Assembly: GCA_013400115.1 (NCBI GenBank)
Contig: VXBP01002815.1
Coordinates: forward strand, 1,054,001 to 1,118,000
Direction: 5' to 3'
Source of the DNA: Rhinopomastus cyanomelas
Lineage: Eukaryota > Chordata > Aves > Bucerotiformes > Rhinopomastidae
DNA length: 64,000 nt
Part shown: positions 63,112-64,000 of the stretch, one piece after another
Numbering within the stretch: position 1 is the stretch's first letter
Layout of the letters: every line of letters starts with the position of its first letter
Notes under the pieces: model-generated
Databases searched by the model: none
Seen by the model: only the letters and a program-made list of their open reading frames with translations
What the model was told of the DNA's origin: nothing
Made by a program: the position numbers and the translations under genes

Positions 63112-64000
63112 GTAAGTCAACCCAAAGCTCAAAATACCCCCCACCCTCACATAAGATTAACTATATTTGATAATGCAGCTTAGGTTTTAAGTACACTAAT
63201 TAAGATTTAAAGAGAATAAAGTAGCTTTGTTCATACTAAGTTTGAGATAAATGACTATTTTAAGACCATCTCTGAACTTCCTAAGTAGTTTGACAAAATA
63301 ATTCATGTGGTTTTAATGGTCCTGGTGCAGCATAAGGGACTAGATCTGCAGAATGTCTGCACCTCCTTCACGCTATTCATTTTCATGATACATTTTGGGA
63401 AAGTAAATGCTCATCTCTCAATTACGTTTCCTTCAGTGGGCTAACTTAATGAACACTGAGATTTTTCTTTTTTAATGCATGAGTCAGGGGGTTTTTTCCA
63501 TAGAGTTCAGCTTAAAAATGTTCTCCTCATGATAAAACTCTACGTATCGCGAGCTTTTTCCTTGTCCCTTTGGTTTACAGCGACAGTTTGATTTCCTTTT
63601 GGCTAATAAGCAGCTCACCCTCTAATGGCACAGCACTTGCACTTTGATTAGTTTTTATCTCAAGGTGTGCTCGTTTATCCTTCCCTTCACGAAGCCACCC
63701 TACACTTTCACCTGGACACTTTTATTTTGAGACCGAAGTGGTTAGCCGTAACATCACCAAAATGAAGATGCAATCAATTTTTACTTCCCTAATTTACTAG
63801 GAAAGTGTTGAAATGCCAAGAATGTTCTCGTGCTGGTTATTTTTATTGGGGTATTATACTTTTATGTCTTTGAAGGCATAGGTGGGCTAACAACTGGTGG
63901 TAATGGGATAGCGCTAAATTCCAGGAGGGGTGGTGAGACGTCCGCCTTTATATCAGAACTGGAAACTCTTCTTGGGCTTTAATTTTATGAATCCATTCTG
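63112..64000 (+). other. SDK1: Start of the next SDK1 intron
   Basis: Begins with the strong donor GTAAGT. The rest is unique intronic sequence with no exon or repeat seen to the window end. Confidence 0.8.

Overview
This is a vertebrate nuclear window, almost certainly from a bird. It has no compact bacterial-style genes. It carries many CR1 LINE fragments of the avian type, recognisable by 3' tails ending in ATTCTATG-like octamers and by the reverse-transcriptase C-terminus motifs PHLEYCVQFWAP and YEERLRELGLFSLEKRRLRGDL. The rest is AT-leaning sequence with stops in all frames. The abundance of CR1 and the lack of SINEs, L1 or Alu fit an avian genome. I cannot name the species.

The only gene I can support is the 5' coding part of a Sidekick immunoglobulin-superfamily adhesion gene on the + strand, best matched to SDK1. 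Three exons with matching phases and good splice sites lie at 52324-52483, 58327-58433 and 62964-63111. They read 2-0-2 / 1-0-1 / 2-0-2 (partial codon bases at each end) and join without a break. They encode the whole of Ig domain 1 and the first half of Ig domain 2, the region known to set homophilic recognition in Sidekicks. Two introns (about 5.8 kb and 4.5 kb) lie between them, and a third begins at 63112. No signal-peptide exon or promoter CpG island is visible, so most or all of 1-52323 is probably the first intron of the same gene. That is an inference.

Layout: 1-52323 is probable intron 1, with CR1 pieces at about 7.1, 11, 20-21.7, 26.8-28.2, 30.3-31.6, 36.7, 44.1-44.6, 47.0, 50.4-51.1 and 51.5-51.8 kb. 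Between these lie long unique stretches, some of which look like possible non-coding regulatory DNA because they combine homeobox-core and TCF-like words or small CpG clusters. 52324-63111 holds the three exons plus further CR1 pieces at about 53.3, 55.7, 56.7-57.1, 57.8-58.0 and 61.6-62.2 kb. 63112-64000 is intron. At least three 3'-tail types of CR1 are present, in both orientations, including tandem and back-to-back arrangements and one copy with an internal deletion.

I did not find a new defence system, operon or unknown gene cluster. The items most worth a second look are a minus-strand patch at about 31.7-34.2 kb with several protein-like reading frames I cannot identify, the candidate regulatory islands, and the CR1 rearrangements.
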